A DNA stretch of 64,000 nt from Symploca sp. SIO3C6 (GTDB lineage: Bacteria > Cyanobacteriota > Cyanobacteriia > Cyanobacteriales > Coleofasciculaceae): contig JAAHHJ010000018.1 in NCBI GenBank assembly GCA_010692425.1, forward strand, positions 62,001 through 126,000. The letters run 5' to 3'. This document shows positions 35,998 through 45,046 of this stretch, piece after piece. Below the pieces are notes generated by a model that did no database searches, had not been told where the DNA came from, and saw only the letters and a program-made list of their open reading frames with translations. The position numbers and the translations under genes are program-made. Positions within the stretch are counted from its first letter, which is position 1, and each line of letters begins with the position of its first letter.

Positions 35998-37620
35998 CTA
36001 TTTAGAGTCTGAATTATTGCCAATTTTTAATATTAACGAATTGTCCGAAAGAACTTGTATACTATCTCTACCAGGCCAAGAATCAAGTTGTTCTAAAGGT
36101 GTTGTTAAACTATTTAATAAAGGGCTATTTTTACCTATTTTTTCTATAGTCAGTTCAACCTGTGGTGGTGCTACCACTTTTAATAATTTAGCAGTATGTT
36201 GAGGCTGACAGTCAAATACATGGCAATTATGATGAGTTGTCCATCTATTATCTAGAGGCAAAGTGTAATAGCTCTCTTTGGGGCTGTATTTTTTGTAGTC
36301 TTTGCTTTCTGAAGAATCCAAAAATAGATTCACTTTGATCGAGGCTGGATTAGGGGCTACATCCATTAAATCTGAAATTATTGCTTGTCCAGTGATAATA
36401 TCTTTTTCATAAGCTGCTTGCTTGTGCGTCATCATAGAGCTTGTTTGAAAGGATTGTATCCCAATCAGGAAAAAAGCAATAAACCAAAAATATCTATCTG
36501 TTTTTAAATTAAATAAGTTTGTTCTTCCCCAAGCGGCTCCAATTACTAAAGCAGGAGTAAAATACATTCCAATCAATGCTTGTGGTCTTAAGGCAGTATC
36601 TGTTCCCTTATATATAAAAATCAGAGTGGGTATAATACCAATAAGCAATATTAAAAATGCGGCTGTTAAAATAATTCTTTGCCAAAGCTTTTTGCTAGGA
36701 ATAAATCTAAAGATAGACCAACCTGAAAACAACGTCAAAAAAATACTTACAGGGGCAGACATATCACTTTTAGGAAGAATTATAAATTCAACAAAATTGA
36801 CGACCATCGTGATAAGTCTCTGTAAAAGTGAAGTATTAGCTGTAATTCTAATATCATAACCTTCATTGATTGAACCTAATTCATAGAATTCAAAATTAAA
36901 GTATAAGCGTAGCAACTTCCATAATAAAAAATATATGATCAGACTAATTATACAAATCACTAAACCTTTTACAATATTAATCAAAGATGATTCTTTATTA
37001 AAAAGTGAAACCAGTAAAAACCCTGGTACAAACATTAAAACTATGGGTTGATAACTTGCCGCACAAGCAGTTAAGCAGATTATTGATATAAAAGCTCGTT
37101 GTGCATTTAAGTTTAATTTATAGTTCTTTTCAGGATGAGAGTCATCTTCAGTCCAAATAACATATAGAGCTATACCCAATAAAATTGTTCCCGTAGAACG
37201 AACGGGAATGTCAACTTGGAAAGCAGACATTTCAATCAAAGACGGAGTTAATAAAAAAATTGAAGACGAAACAAATACTGAAGCTGGTGAAATGAATCTT
37301 GTTCTAGAGAGAATCAACAAGAAAAATATCCAAATTGATAAGAAAAAATATAAATACAACCAAGAATTCGCAAATTCATTAGCGCCTACGAACTTCCAAA
37401 TCAGGGGAGAAAGATATCTACCGATTACTACTGTCCATGAATTTTGATAATCTGGATGCAGGAAAGAATTCCATCCATCCCCGGATAGCATGATATTAAA
37501 AATTTGAGCACCAAAGGAAAAAATACCTAGTATTAAAAACGCACAAGTACTTAAAAGCCAAGCTTGTAAATAACTGTAATATTTTTTGTCGTCAGAATTA
37601 AATATATGTGACATTGACAA
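35998..37620 (-). CDS. GtrII-like polytopic membrane protein (glucosyltransferase domain)
   Basis: This 540-residue protein has about eleven transmembrane segments. The first large loop holds LSGDGWNSFLHPDYQNSW and VVIGRYLSP, and later CAASYQPIVLMFVPGFLL. These match the GtrII family (PF14264-type) of membrane glucosyltransferases that modify O-antigen or polysaccharides using polyprenyl-phosphate-glucose. The C-terminal 130 residues form an extracytoplasmic domain. No bactoprenol glucosyltransferase (gtrB) or flippase (gtrA) gene is adjacent. Low GC and AT-rich codon use compared with neighbours suggest acquisition by transfer, which is common for such glycan-modifying genes. Confidence 0.7.
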   Translation of the reverse strand: MSMSHIFNSDDKKYYSYLQAWLLSTCAFLILGIFSFGAQIFNIMLSGDGWNSFLHPDYQNSWTVVIGRYLSPLIWKFVGANEFANSWLYLYFFLSIWIFFLLILSRTRFISPASVFVSSSIFLLTPSLIEMSAFQVDIPVRSTGTILLGIALYVIWTEDDSHPEKNYKLNLNAQRAFISIICLTACAASYQPIVLMFVPGFLLVSLFNKESSLINIVKGLVICIISLIIYFLLWKLLRLYFNFEFYELGSINEGYDIRITANTSLLQRLITMVVNFVEFIILPKSDMSAPVSIFLTLFSGWSIFRFIPSKKLWQRIILTAAFLILLIGIIPTLIFIYKGTDTALRPQALIGMYFTPALVIGAAWGRTNLFNLKTDRYFWFIAFFLIGIQSFQTSSMMTHKQAAYEKDIITGQAIISDLMDVAPNPASIKVNLFLDSSESKDYKKYSPKESYYTLPLDNRWTTHHNCHVFDCQPQHTAKLLKVVAPPQVELTIEKIGKNSPLLNSLTTPLEQLDSWPGRDSIQVLSDNSLILKIGNNSDSK

Positions 37621-38039
37621 TGAATAAAAATTAATAAGTGTTCAGGGGCATCAAGTGACAAATAAGAATATTAAGAAGATACCATTATCTATGTATAGCC
37701 AGTCTTGATTATTTGAAAAATAACTTTCAGTTCTTGCTATCTAATGACTTTAGAGCCATTTATTTTCAGGTTTTATTGAGACTAGCTATACTTAATATCT
37801 TGTTAAGAGCTTGCTCACTATATTTACGTAATAATCTACAGATGTAAATAACTTTCAATGAACTTCATCAAATCTTTAAATTAGTGGCAATTTTTCAAAG
37901 GTAACAAGTAGTAAATTCTATTTACTATCGAAAGCTAGTGTAAGCTCATCTAATTTGACTGAAAAAACGACAAGTGTCCCTAGTATTTGTTGTATATTTA
38001 ATTGAGATAATTATTTTAAATTGAGATTTCTATTTCTCT
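37621..38039. other. Intergenic region upstream of the first sulfur-carrier gene
   Basis: This 419-base AT-rich spacer lies between divergent genes and should hold both promoters. I see no repeat family, riboswitch or RNA gene; no clear promoter boxes can be fixed by eye. Confidence 0.4.
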
Positions 38040-38300
38040 ATGTCGAAGCCTTCAGTTAAAGTTATCGTCAAACTTTTCGCCGCTTACCAGGAAGCTTATG
38101 GTTTATCAGAGCTAGCACTGGAATTTCCTCAAGAAACACCAGTTTCAGTAGTACAAGAGTACCTAATTACCGAACATCCAGAGCTTGAAAAGTGGCGTCA
38201 CCTTACTCGCTTTGGCATTAATCTCAACTTCGTCGAACCTGAAACCATTCTCCAAGACGGTGATGAGGTAGTGTTAATTCCACCCGTCAGCGGCGGCTAA
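38040..38300 (+). CDS. ThiS/MoaD-family sulfur-carrier protein
   Basis: This 86-residue beta-grasp protein begins with KVIVKLFAAYQEAYGL and ends with DGDEVVLIPPVSGG, closing in the Gly-Gly tail that is adenylated and thiocarboxylated in ThiS/MoaD sulfur carriers. It precedes thrC by 150 bases, and a second such protein follows thrC. Clustering with a PLP enzyme recalls CysO-CysM of Mycobacterium, where the carrier donates sulfide to a PLP-bound aminoacrylate. Whether it works with ThrC or with MoaE/ThiG elsewhere is not known. A cognate activating enzyme is not in the window. Confidence 0.85.
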   Translation: MSKPSVKVIVKLFAAYQEAYGLSELALEFPQETPVSVVQEYLITEHPELEKWRHLTRFGINLNFVEPETILQDGDEVVLIPPVSGG

Positions 38301-38450
38301 AGGATTAGAAGCTTTAGATATCAATCAATTTCTATGTCGCGATTCTAATCCCGACAAAAAAAGTCGGATATGTTTGACTGGTTTTTGGGCCTGTGTTACT
38401 ATCAGTCGAACGCTGACGGACATTTAATAAATTGTTGAGAACATAGAGCT

Positions 38451-39755
38451 ATGACCCAGACAATCACATCAGGATTATCAACAACATCTGCTACTTTTGA
38501 AAAACTCAAATGCAAGGAATGTGGCGCTGAATATGAACTCCAGGCTAAGCATGTCTGTGATCTTTGTTTTGGTCCATTGGAAGTAAGGTATGACTACGAA
38601 GCGCTAAGACGCCAAGTAAGCCGCCAAAGCATTGAAGCTGGCCCCAACTCGATTTGGCGCTATCGTCCCTTCTTACCTGTTGCTACAGATAATCCTATTG
38701 ATGTCGGTACTGGCATGACACCCTTAGTAAAATCTAAGCGGTTAGCACGACGTCTGGGCCTCAAAAACCTCTACATTAAAAATGATGCCGTCAACATGCC
38801 CACCCTCAGCTTTAAAGACAGGGTGGTATCAGTAGCGCTCACCAGAGCCAGAGAATTGGGCTTCTCGACAGTTTCTTGTGCTAGTACAGGAAACTTAGCT
38901 AATTCTACCGCTGCGATCGCCGCTCACGCTGGTCTAGACTGTTGCGTTTTTATCCCCGCAGATCTTGAAGCTGGTAAAGTTTTAGGCACCTTGATTTATA
39001 ATCCCACGCTCATGGCAGTCCAAGGCAATTATGATCAAGTCAACCGCCTTTGCTGCGAAGTAGCAAACACACACGGCTGGGGATTTGTCAACATTAACTT
39101 GCGCCCCTACTACTCCGAAGGCTCAAAAACCCTAGGCTTTGAAGTAGCTGAGCAACTAGGCTGGCAGCTACCAGATCACATCGTTGCCCCCCTCGCATCT
39201 GGTTCCCTCTATACTAAAATTTATAAGGGCTTCCAGGAATTCATTGAAGTTGGTCTAGTTAACGATAAGAAGGTCCGTTTCAGTGGAGCGCAAGCAGAAG
39301 GCTGCTCACCCATCGCCCAAGCTTTCCGAGAAGGACGTGATTTTATTGCCCCAGTTAAGCCCAACACCATTGCTAAGTCCATTGCTATTGGCAACCCTGC
39401 TGATGGCATTTATGCCCTAGAAGTAGCCCAGAAAACTGGTGGCAATATCGAAGCTGTCAGCGACGGGGAAATTATTGAGGGCATGAAGCTACTGGCAGAA
39501 ACAGAAGGTATCTTCACAGAAACTGCTGGTGGCACTACAATTGCTGTCCTCAAGAAACTGGTAGAAGCTGGAAAAATTGACCCTGATGAAACCACTGTGG
39601 CTTTCATTACCGGCAATGGTTTGAAAACTCAGGAAGCGGTTCAAGGTTACATTGGTGAACCACTGACCATTGAACCAAAACTTGATAGTTTTGAGCGGGC
39701 ATGGGAGAGAGCCCAAACTCTTGAGCGCCTAGAATGGCAACAAGTTTTAGTCTAA
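38451..39755 (+). CDS. thrC: Threonine synthase
   Basis: This 434-residue PLP enzyme (fold type II) converts O-phosphohomoserine to threonine. An N-terminal zinc-ribbon-like stretch has Cys21, Cys24, Cys36 and Cys39 (CKECG and CDLCFGP). Active-site features: the PLP lysine is Lys122 in TLSFKDRVV, the phosphate-binding CASTGNLANSTAA loop, then NINLRPYYSEGSKT and the GSLYTK segment. C-terminal FTETAGGTT and FITGNGLKT are family blocks. It is flanked on both sides by sulfur-carrier genes, which is unusual for a pure threonine synthase and leaves room for an alternative sulfur-incorporating reaction. Confidence 0.92.
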   Translation: MTQTITSGLSTTSATFEKLKCKECGAEYELQAKHVCDLCFGPLEVRYDYEALRRQVSRQSIEAGPNSIWRYRPFLPVATDNPIDVGTGMTPLVKSKRLARRLGLKNLYIKNDAVNMPTLSFKDRVVSVALTRARELGFSTVSCASTGNLANSTAAIAAHAGLDCCVFIPADLEAGKVLGTLIYNPTLMAVQGNYDQVNRLCCEVANTHGWGFVNINLRPYYSEGSKTLGFEVAEQLGWQLPDHIVAPLASGSLYTKIYKGFQEFIEVGLVNDKKVRFSGAQAEGCSPIAQAFREGRDFIAPVKPNTIAKSIAIGNPADGIYALEVAQKTGGNIEAVSDGEIIEGMKLLAETEGIFTETAGGTTIAVLKKLVEAGKIDPDETTVAFITGNGLKTQEAVQGYIGEPLTIEPKLDSFERAWERAQTLERLEWQQVLV

Positions 39756-39854
39756 AAACTCTCCAAAATCTGTACTAAGTGTGCAGATAATCTCTCTAAA
39801 ATCTGAAATTGGATACTGGATAATAATATCCAACCTGTCAACAAGGAGCTGCCT

Positions 39855-40130
39855 ATGGCTGTCAAAGTTTTGATTCCTACTACTCTGCAAACATTCACCA
39901 ATGAGCAAGCGACGGTTGAATGCAGCAGCAACAATGTTAATGAATTGTTCGACTCTTTAGAAGCAAGCTTTCCTGGAATTAAAGGACGCCTGTGTGATGA
40001 ACAGGGAAAGCCACGTCGTTTTTTGAATTTCTACGTTAATAGCGAAGACATCCGCTTTCTACAAGGTACAGATACAGTACTCCAAGATGGGGATGAAGTC
40101 AGTATTGTGCCAGCAGTCGCCGGTGGCTGA
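39855..40130 (+). CDS. ThiS/MoaD-family sulfur-carrier protein (second)
   Basis: This 91-residue beta-grasp protein starts [20 protein letters not shown] and ends [14 protein letters not shown] with the Gly-Gly C-terminus needed for thiocarboxylate formation. It is only distantly similar to the carrier at 38040-38300, apart from the shared LQDGDEV-P-GG ending. A GAGCTGCCT region and ATG 39855 lie 99 bases after thrC. The pair on either side of thrC suggests paralogous carriers used with the same pathway. Confidence 0.87.
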   Translation: MAVKVLIPTTLQTFTNEQATVECSSNNVNELFDSLEASFPGIKGRLCDEQGKPRRFLNFYVNSEDIRFLQGTDTVLQDGDEVSIVPAVAGG

Positions 40131-40254
40131 AATCCCCAAGGATATCGGAGACAAGGAGTTGTATTGGCTATTAACAATCTTGGTACTCTCTTGTCTCTGT
40201 CTGAATACGAAGAACTCTTCTCGACATATATATACTTAAGTATTTATTTGAGCT

Positions 40255-40704
40255 ATGACTGAAGAAAACAATTCTCAAGCCCAAGAGGCTACTCCTAAGG
40301 CGGCAAAAGCTAAAAAAGCTAAAGCCCCAAAAGTTGAGGACAAACCCTTCGCTGAATTTATCGAAGCAGATTATTTGCCAGCTTTAAAGAGTGCCTTGGC
40401 TAAAGAGGGCATTAATGACATTGATGTAACTTTTGCCAAAGACAAAATCCAAATTCCCGGCTTGAGTCAAGGTAGTGAGTGCTGGCAGGTAGTAGGTAAA
40501 TGGCAAAATGGTGCTCGCCAATTCAATTTATACTTTCCTGAGGAAGACATCAAAAAGCAGAAAGCCTTCTCCTGCGGCAAAAATGGTGCTAAACCAACTA
40601 CTCTAGAGTCTTTCATGATTGACGAGCGCAAAGTGACTCTTGATCTGATGGTGTTTTACACCCTCCAGCGTCTCAATGCTCAAAAGTGGTTAGCAAGGAA
40701 TTAG
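40255..40704 (+). CDS. DUF2996-family cyanobacterial protein
   Basis: This 149-residue protein has a lysine/alanine-rich N-terminal 30 residues (PKAAKAKKAKAPK), probably disordered, then a compact domain: FAEFIEADYLPALKSAL, KIQIPGL, CWQVVGKW, FNLYFPEEDI and LDLMVFYTLQRLNAQKW. These match DUF2996, confined to cyanobacteria and plastids and of unknown function. It sits 124 bases after the sulfur-carrier gene, on the same strand. Confidence 0.85.
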   Translation: MTEENNSQAQEATPKAAKAKKAKAPKVEDKPFAEFIEADYLPALKSALAKEGINDIDVTFAKDKIQIPGLSQGSECWQVVGKWQNGARQFNLYFPEEDIKKQKAFSCGKNGAKPTTLESFMIDERKVTLDLMVFYTLQRLNAQKWLARN

Positions 40705-40714
40705 TAATAAGCTT

Positions 40715-41191
40715 CTAAAGCTCGTGGAAGTGGTAGAGTACTACTCCGGTGCTGGGGTCATTAGTGATGCTAGTATAGCCGGATTTGCTCATCTCATTAA
40801 GTATCGCTTCCACTCTTTTGAAACTGGCTCCCGTTGCCATCACTCCCTGAGTTACCGATAATTTACCCCCCTTAATTTCCGCTGCTTTGAGTAGTTTGAC
40901 CATTATTTGCTCATCGCTGAGTCGAGTAGAAGCTGGCGTAGTATCGGTTTGGTTAAGGGACTTACCATTAGGAAGTAAACCTTGTCTTGCCCTCAACTTG
41001 AGGTCATTTTCCTCAACCATACCGGGAAGTAGAAAAAGATCGATAAATTGACCAAGCCCAAATAAACCGAGGGTAAGCAACCATAAAACTCCTGTGACAA
41101 TTTTGCCATTGTAGAGGCGATGCAACCCTCCTAAACCGAAAAAACAACCTGCCCAAAGAACGTAGGATATGACAAGGCGATCGCTATTCAT
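40715..41191 (-). CDS. TM2-domain protein with C-terminal winged-helix-like region
   Basis: This 158-residue protein opens with a TM2 domain: first helix with [17 protein letters not shown], then [21 protein letters not shown] (residues about 10-56), typical of two-helix hairpins of unknown function. After a linker, residues about 98-158 ([30 protein letters not shown]) resemble a small winged-helix that might bind DNA or protein. This fusion recurs in cyanobacteria. It converges with the DUF2996 gene, leaving only 10 bases between stops. Confidence 0.8.
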   Translation of the reverse strand: MNSDRLVISYVLWAGCFFGLGGLHRLYNGKIVTGVLWLLTLGLFGLGQFIDLFLLPGMVEENDLKLRARQGLLPNGKSLNQTDTTPASTRLSDEQIMVKLLKAAEIKGGKLSVTQGVMATGASFKRVEAILNEMSKSGYTSITNDPSTGVVLYHFHEL

Positions 41192-41681
41192 TTGCTGACG
41201 TTTGTCTTGTGAACTTTTCGCACGTTAAGACAAAATTTATCTATCTTGTCTCAAAGCTAAGGTCAAAGCTTTGTACTTACTACTGACAATTATAAATTTT
41301 TCTTCCTTAAGTAGATTCTTGATATTCCCCCATCTGGGGTAGGGTTTTAACTACAAAACAGGAAGGTTAGGATTGGCGAGTTCTATATTTCGGTATCACT
41401 CAGTTGTAGTTAAATCTCTATTCCCTCTTTAATACCTATTTTGTCTGAGAGTCTCCTCATTAACAATCGCCTTAACTGAGCAGGCTCTAACCAAAATTGA
41501 ACTAGAGAAATATCACAAAATTTTAAGTAGCTTTGCAACTCTTAACTTTTTAGGTGTCTTGCACTCACTAGACCTTGGTAAACTCAATATACAGTCCAGT
41601 CTGGGCTTGGCTGGAGTTAATCTAGCTCGGCACATCACCCGACTCAGAATTGTAAGGTAAAGATCAAGAGCAACTGAGGAC
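41192..41681. other. Intergenic region upstream of acsF
   Basis: A 490-base region between divergent genes. AT-rich; no repeat family, small gene or recognisable riboswitch. It must contain the acsF promoter, but I cannot place -35/-10 boxes with confidence. Confidence 0.4.
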
Positions 41682-42758
41682 ATGGTAGATACGGTTAAAA
41701 AACCTGCTTTTGAAGAAATGCGACCAGGGGTGAAAGTCCCAGCGCAGGAAACTATCCTGACGCCAAGGTTCTACACCACTGATTTTGAAGCCATGGCGCA
41801 GATGGATATCTCTGCTAATCAGGATGAACTCGAAGCCATCCTTGAAGAGTTTCGTGCCGACTACAACCGCCACCATTTTGTCAGGGATGCCGAGTTTGAA
41901 CAATCCTGGGACAGCATTGATGGGGAAAAACGGCGCTTATTTGTTGAATTTCTAGAGCGCTCCTGTACAGCAGAATTCTCGGGATTCTTGCTCTATAAGG
42001 AATTGGGACGTCGCTTAAAAAACAGAAACCCGGTATTAGCAGAATGCTTTACCTTGATGTCTCGTGATGAAGCGAGGCATGCAGGGTTCCTCAACAAAGC
42101 GATGTCAGACTTTAATCTGGCGCTGGATTTGGGATTTTTGACTAAGAGTAAGAAGTACACCTTCTTTCAGCCTAAGTTTATTTTCTACGCCACCTATCTA
42201 TCGGAGAAAATTGGCTACTGGCGATATATCACCATTTATCGGCATTTAGAAGCTCATCCCGAAGACCGCATTTATCCAATTTTCCGGTTCTTTGAAAACT
42301 GGTGTCAGGATGAAAATCGTCATGGGGATTTCTTCGATGCGATTATGAGGGCACAGCCGAGTTGTTTGAACGACTGGCAGGCGAAGCTGTGGAGTCGCTT
42401 CTTCTTGCTATCAGTGTTTGCGACAATGTATCTTAATGACATCCAGCGTTCTGATTTCTATGCTGCGATTGGTTTAGATGCCCGTGAGTATGATAAACAT
42501 GTGATTGAGAAGACCAATGAAACTGCAGGTAGGGTATTCCCAGTGATTTTGAATGTGGAACATCCGGAGTTCTATGATAGTCTCGAGGTATGTGTTAGGA
42601 ATAATCAGAAGTTAACGGCAATCGTTAATTCCAAAACTCCTAAGTTCCTACAATTGTTCCAAAAACTGCCCTACTACCTCTCCAACGGTTGGCAGTTCCT
42701 GCGACTGTACCTGATGAAGCCGATTGAGATGGTTTCTTCCCAAGGCGTCGTTCGTTAG
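41682..42758 (+). CDS. acsF: Magnesium-protoporphyrin IX monomethyl ester oxidative cyclase, aerobic
   Basis: This 358-residue di-iron enzyme forms the isocyclic ring of chlorophyll from Mg-protoporphyrin IX monomethyl ester using O2. The di-iron ligands are visible as ExxH-type motifs: [13 protein letters not shown] with [10 protein letters not shown], and later [14 protein letters not shown]. Length is standard for AcsF/ChlE. It requires Ycf54, whose gene lies 17 kb away at 59846-60175. A strong intrinsic terminator follows at 42786-42818, so the transcript is likely single-gene. Confidence 0.97.
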   Translation: MVDTVKKPAFEEMRPGVKVPAQETILTPRFYTTDFEAMAQMDISANQDELEAILEEFRADYNRHHFVRDAEFEQSWDSIDGEKRRLFVEFLERSCTAEFSGFLLYKELGRRLKNRNPVLAECFTLMSRDEARHAGFLNKAMSDFNLALDLGFLTKSKKYTFFQPKFIFYATYLSEKIGYWRYITIYRHLEAHPEDRIYPIFRFFENWCQDENRHGDFFDAIMRAQPSCLNDWQAKLWSRFFLLSVFATMYLNDIQRSDFYAAIGLDAREYDKHVIEKTNETAGRVFPVILNVEHPEFYDSLEVCVRNNQKLTAIVNSKTPKFLQLFQKLPYYLSNGWQFLRLYLMKPIEMVSSQGVVR

Positions 42759-42785
42759 ATTTCGCTCCGCTAACTTCTAATTTAG

Positions 42786-42818
42786 GCGGTTCTGCCCCTT
42801 GGAGAACCGCTTTTTTTT
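42786..42818 (+). terminator. Intrinsic terminator of acsF
   Basis: GCGGTTCT (42786-42793) pairs perfectly with AGAACCGC (42803-42810) across a 9-nt loop, followed directly by eight T residues. It lies 27 bases after the stop codon. Confidence 0.93.
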
Positions 42819-42930
42819 CTTTATTGATTCAGCGGCTGTGCAAGGAGTTCAGAATTAATACCGATTTCGTTTATTTTGGCTACAGATGCTGATGACGCCC
42901 AAACGCCCAGACGCCCAGACGCGGGTATTT

Positions 42931-43830
42931 ATGCATAGCAGGAATTTAGGAAATTGGTATAATAAGTTTAACAGTTCAACATTTCAACAGTTTAGGATAC
43001 ATTACTTATACAGGGTAGTACTGACAATTAGCCTCAGCCTAGGGATTACCCTGCTCAAGGATGCCCGGAGGGCTGTAGGGATAGCGCCAAAGGCGATTGC
43101 AGATACAGCAGCCAATGAAACTCCCTTAGTTGCCCCATCTATTGATTTAGAAGACAATTATCTTAGTCAGACTCAACTAAATCCCATGACAACAGCAGAG
43201 TCTGAGTCTCAAACAACTATCGAATCAGCAGCACAGGAGTTAGATTTAAGTCCAGAGATTATTGAAGGCTCTCCAGTCTTACGGCGCTGGTTAGAAGAAG
43301 TGCCTAATGTTTTAGAAGAAATTCGCCATCAACCCAGTTTTCGTACTCGCTTGCGCTTAGGTTACTCCCAGTTTCCCTCTACTCAACAAGCAGGGGGATT
43401 TAACTTCGGTGTGGAAGATTTATTTATTGGTGGCACTGGTTTAACTTTGAGTACCGATTATCAAGCTTCTTTTAATAGCGATCGCCAAGCCTTTGGTGTA
43501 GACTTACGTTACTATCTGCGTCCTTTGGGTAGTTATATTAATGTTGCACCAGTGGTGGGGTATCGGAATTTGGAAACTGGCGACTACTCCACAGATGGCT
43601 TAAATGTTGGTGTGCGTTTACTATTGGCTTTGTCTCGTACTGGCGCAGCAGATATTTCTTTTACTCAGAGTTTTGTCTCGGTTGGCAGTAGTGAAGAGGT
43701 GGGGATCACTACGCTTTCTTTTGGCTATGCAGTTACTCCCCATCTACGCTTGTCTACAGATATTCAAAAGCAAAACTCTATTGAGGAAAAGGATAGTAGG
43801 GTAGGGATTGTTTTAGAATGGATGCCTTGA
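42931..43830 (+). CDS. Predicted secreted or outer-membrane beta-barrel protein
   Basis: This protein has 299 residues from ATG 42931; the upstream frame to 42886 reads through an AACGCCCAGACGCCC repeat and is not preferred. A hydrophobic N-terminal segment (VVLTISLSLGITLL) could be a signal anchor. A Ser/Thr/Glu-rich linker is followed from about residue 135 by short alternating amphipathic strands (FRTRLRLGYSQF, FNFGVEDLFIGG, LTLSTDYQASF, YYLRPLG), and the C-terminus VLEWMP. This pattern suggests a small outer-membrane barrel seen in other cyanobacteria, without a known role. It is followed by nadA on the same strand. Confidence 0.65.
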   Translation: MHSRNLGNWYNKFNSSTFQQFRIHYLYRVVLTISLSLGITLLKDARRAVGIAPKAIADTAANETPLVAPSIDLEDNYLSQTQLNPMTTAESESQTTIESAAQELDLSPEIIEGSPVLRRWLEEVPNVLEEIRHQPSFRTRLRLGYSQFPSTQQAGGFNFGVEDLFIGGTGLTLSTDYQASFNSDRQAFGVDLRYYLRPLGSYINVAPVVGYRNLETGDYSTDGLNVGVRLLLALSRTGAADISFTQSFVSVGSSEEVGITTLSFGYAVTPHLRLSTDIQKQNSIEEKDSRVGIVLEWMP

Positions 43831-43976
43831 TTTAGAAGAGGGCTACAGTTTCTTTATTATAAAAACTATGGTAAAAGAAATAAGAACCACAAAACAGCAG
43901 CAAATTGTAGAGTCTCACCATAGTTGTCGGTAAATATTCCCAGGTATTGCCTTGTTGCCATTTTTCAAGATTTAAT

Positions 43977-44963
43977 ATGTTCGCAACTGCATCACCCCAA
44001 ACATTACCCAAATTTGACAGCATACCCAATGACTTGTTTGAAGCGATCAAAGTTCTTAAAAAAGAATTAAAGGCTGTAATTCTAGCTCACTATTACCAAG
44101 AACCAGATATTCAGGATATTGCTGACTACATTGGTGATTCTCTTGGCCTTTCTCAACAAGCAGCTAGCACCAATGCAGATGTAATTGTTTTTGCCGGGGT
44201 TCATTTCATGGCAGAAACGGCAAAAATCCTGAACCCAAATAAACTAGTACTCCTACCTGATTTAAATGCTGGTTGCTCTCTAGCTGATAGTTGTCCTCCT
44301 CAAGAGTTTGGAGCCTTCAAAGCTGCTCATCCGGATCATCTAGTTATCTCTTATATTAATTGCTCGGCAGCAATTAAGGCGATGAGCGATATCATTTGCA
44401 CCAGTTCCAATGCAGTTAAAATTGTCAACCAAATTCCCAAAGAGCAGCCGATTATTTTTGCTCCAGATAGGAATTTAGGTCGTTATGTGGCAGAGCAAAC
44501 AGGGCGAGATTTAGTCTTGTGGCAGGGTGCTTGTATTGTGCATGAAACTTTTTCTGAGAAGAAGATAGTACAGCTGAAAATAGAGCATCCTCAAGCCGAA
44601 ATTATCGCTCATCCAGAATGTGAACCAGCTGTATTGCGTCACGCTAATTACATTGGTTCCACTACAGCTTTATTAAAGTATTGCCAACAGAGTTCTGTTC
44701 AGGAATTTATCGTTGCTACTGAGCCAGGTATCATTCACCAAATGCAGAAGAAGGCACCGAAAAAGCACTTTATTCCGGCTCCGGCTATGAATAACTGTGC
44801 CTGCAATGAATGCCCCCATATGCGACTTAATACCTTGGAGAAATTGTATCTGGCAATGAAGAATAAAACACCAGAAATTATAATTCCTGAAGATATTCGC
44901 GTGGCAGCTTGGCAACCGATTCAAAGGATGTTGGAATTATCATCTACTCCGGTAGGGGCTTAA
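43977..44963 (+). CDS. nadA: Quinolinate synthase
   Basis: This 328-residue [4Fe-4S] enzyme condenses iminoaspartate with dihydroxyacetone phosphate to quinolinate, the first committed step to NAD. Family features: [20 protein letters not shown]-like opening, [28 protein letters not shown] (cluster Cys), YINCSA, CTSSNA, and the C-terminal [12 protein letters not shown] Cys region. ATG 43977 is chosen; a TTG at 43947 would add ten residues. It is followed by nadB (84 bases), which makes its unstable substrate iminoaspartate, so the two enzymes form a functional pair. Confidence 0.95.
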   Translation: MFATASPQTLPKFDSIPNDLFEAIKVLKKELKAVILAHYYQEPDIQDIADYIGDSLGLSQQAASTNADVIVFAGVHFMAETAKILNPNKLVLLPDLNAGCSLADSCPPQEFGAFKAAHPDHLVISYINCSAAIKAMSDIICTSSNAVKIVNQIPKEQPIIFAPDRNLGRYVAEQTGRDLVLWQGACIVHETFSEKKIVQLKIEHPQAEIIAHPECEPAVLRHANYIGSTTALLKYCQQSSVQEFIVATEPGIIHQMQKKAPKKHFIPAPAMNNCACNECPHMRLNTLEKLYLAMKNKTPEIIIPEDIRVAAWQPIQRMLELSSTPVGA

Positions 44964-45046
44964 AATTTGCTTAGGGGCTTAAAATTTGCTGATGCTCTCC
45001 AACGCTATACGAGATAGCATAGAAAATCTTCTTCCTTCGAGGTGCC

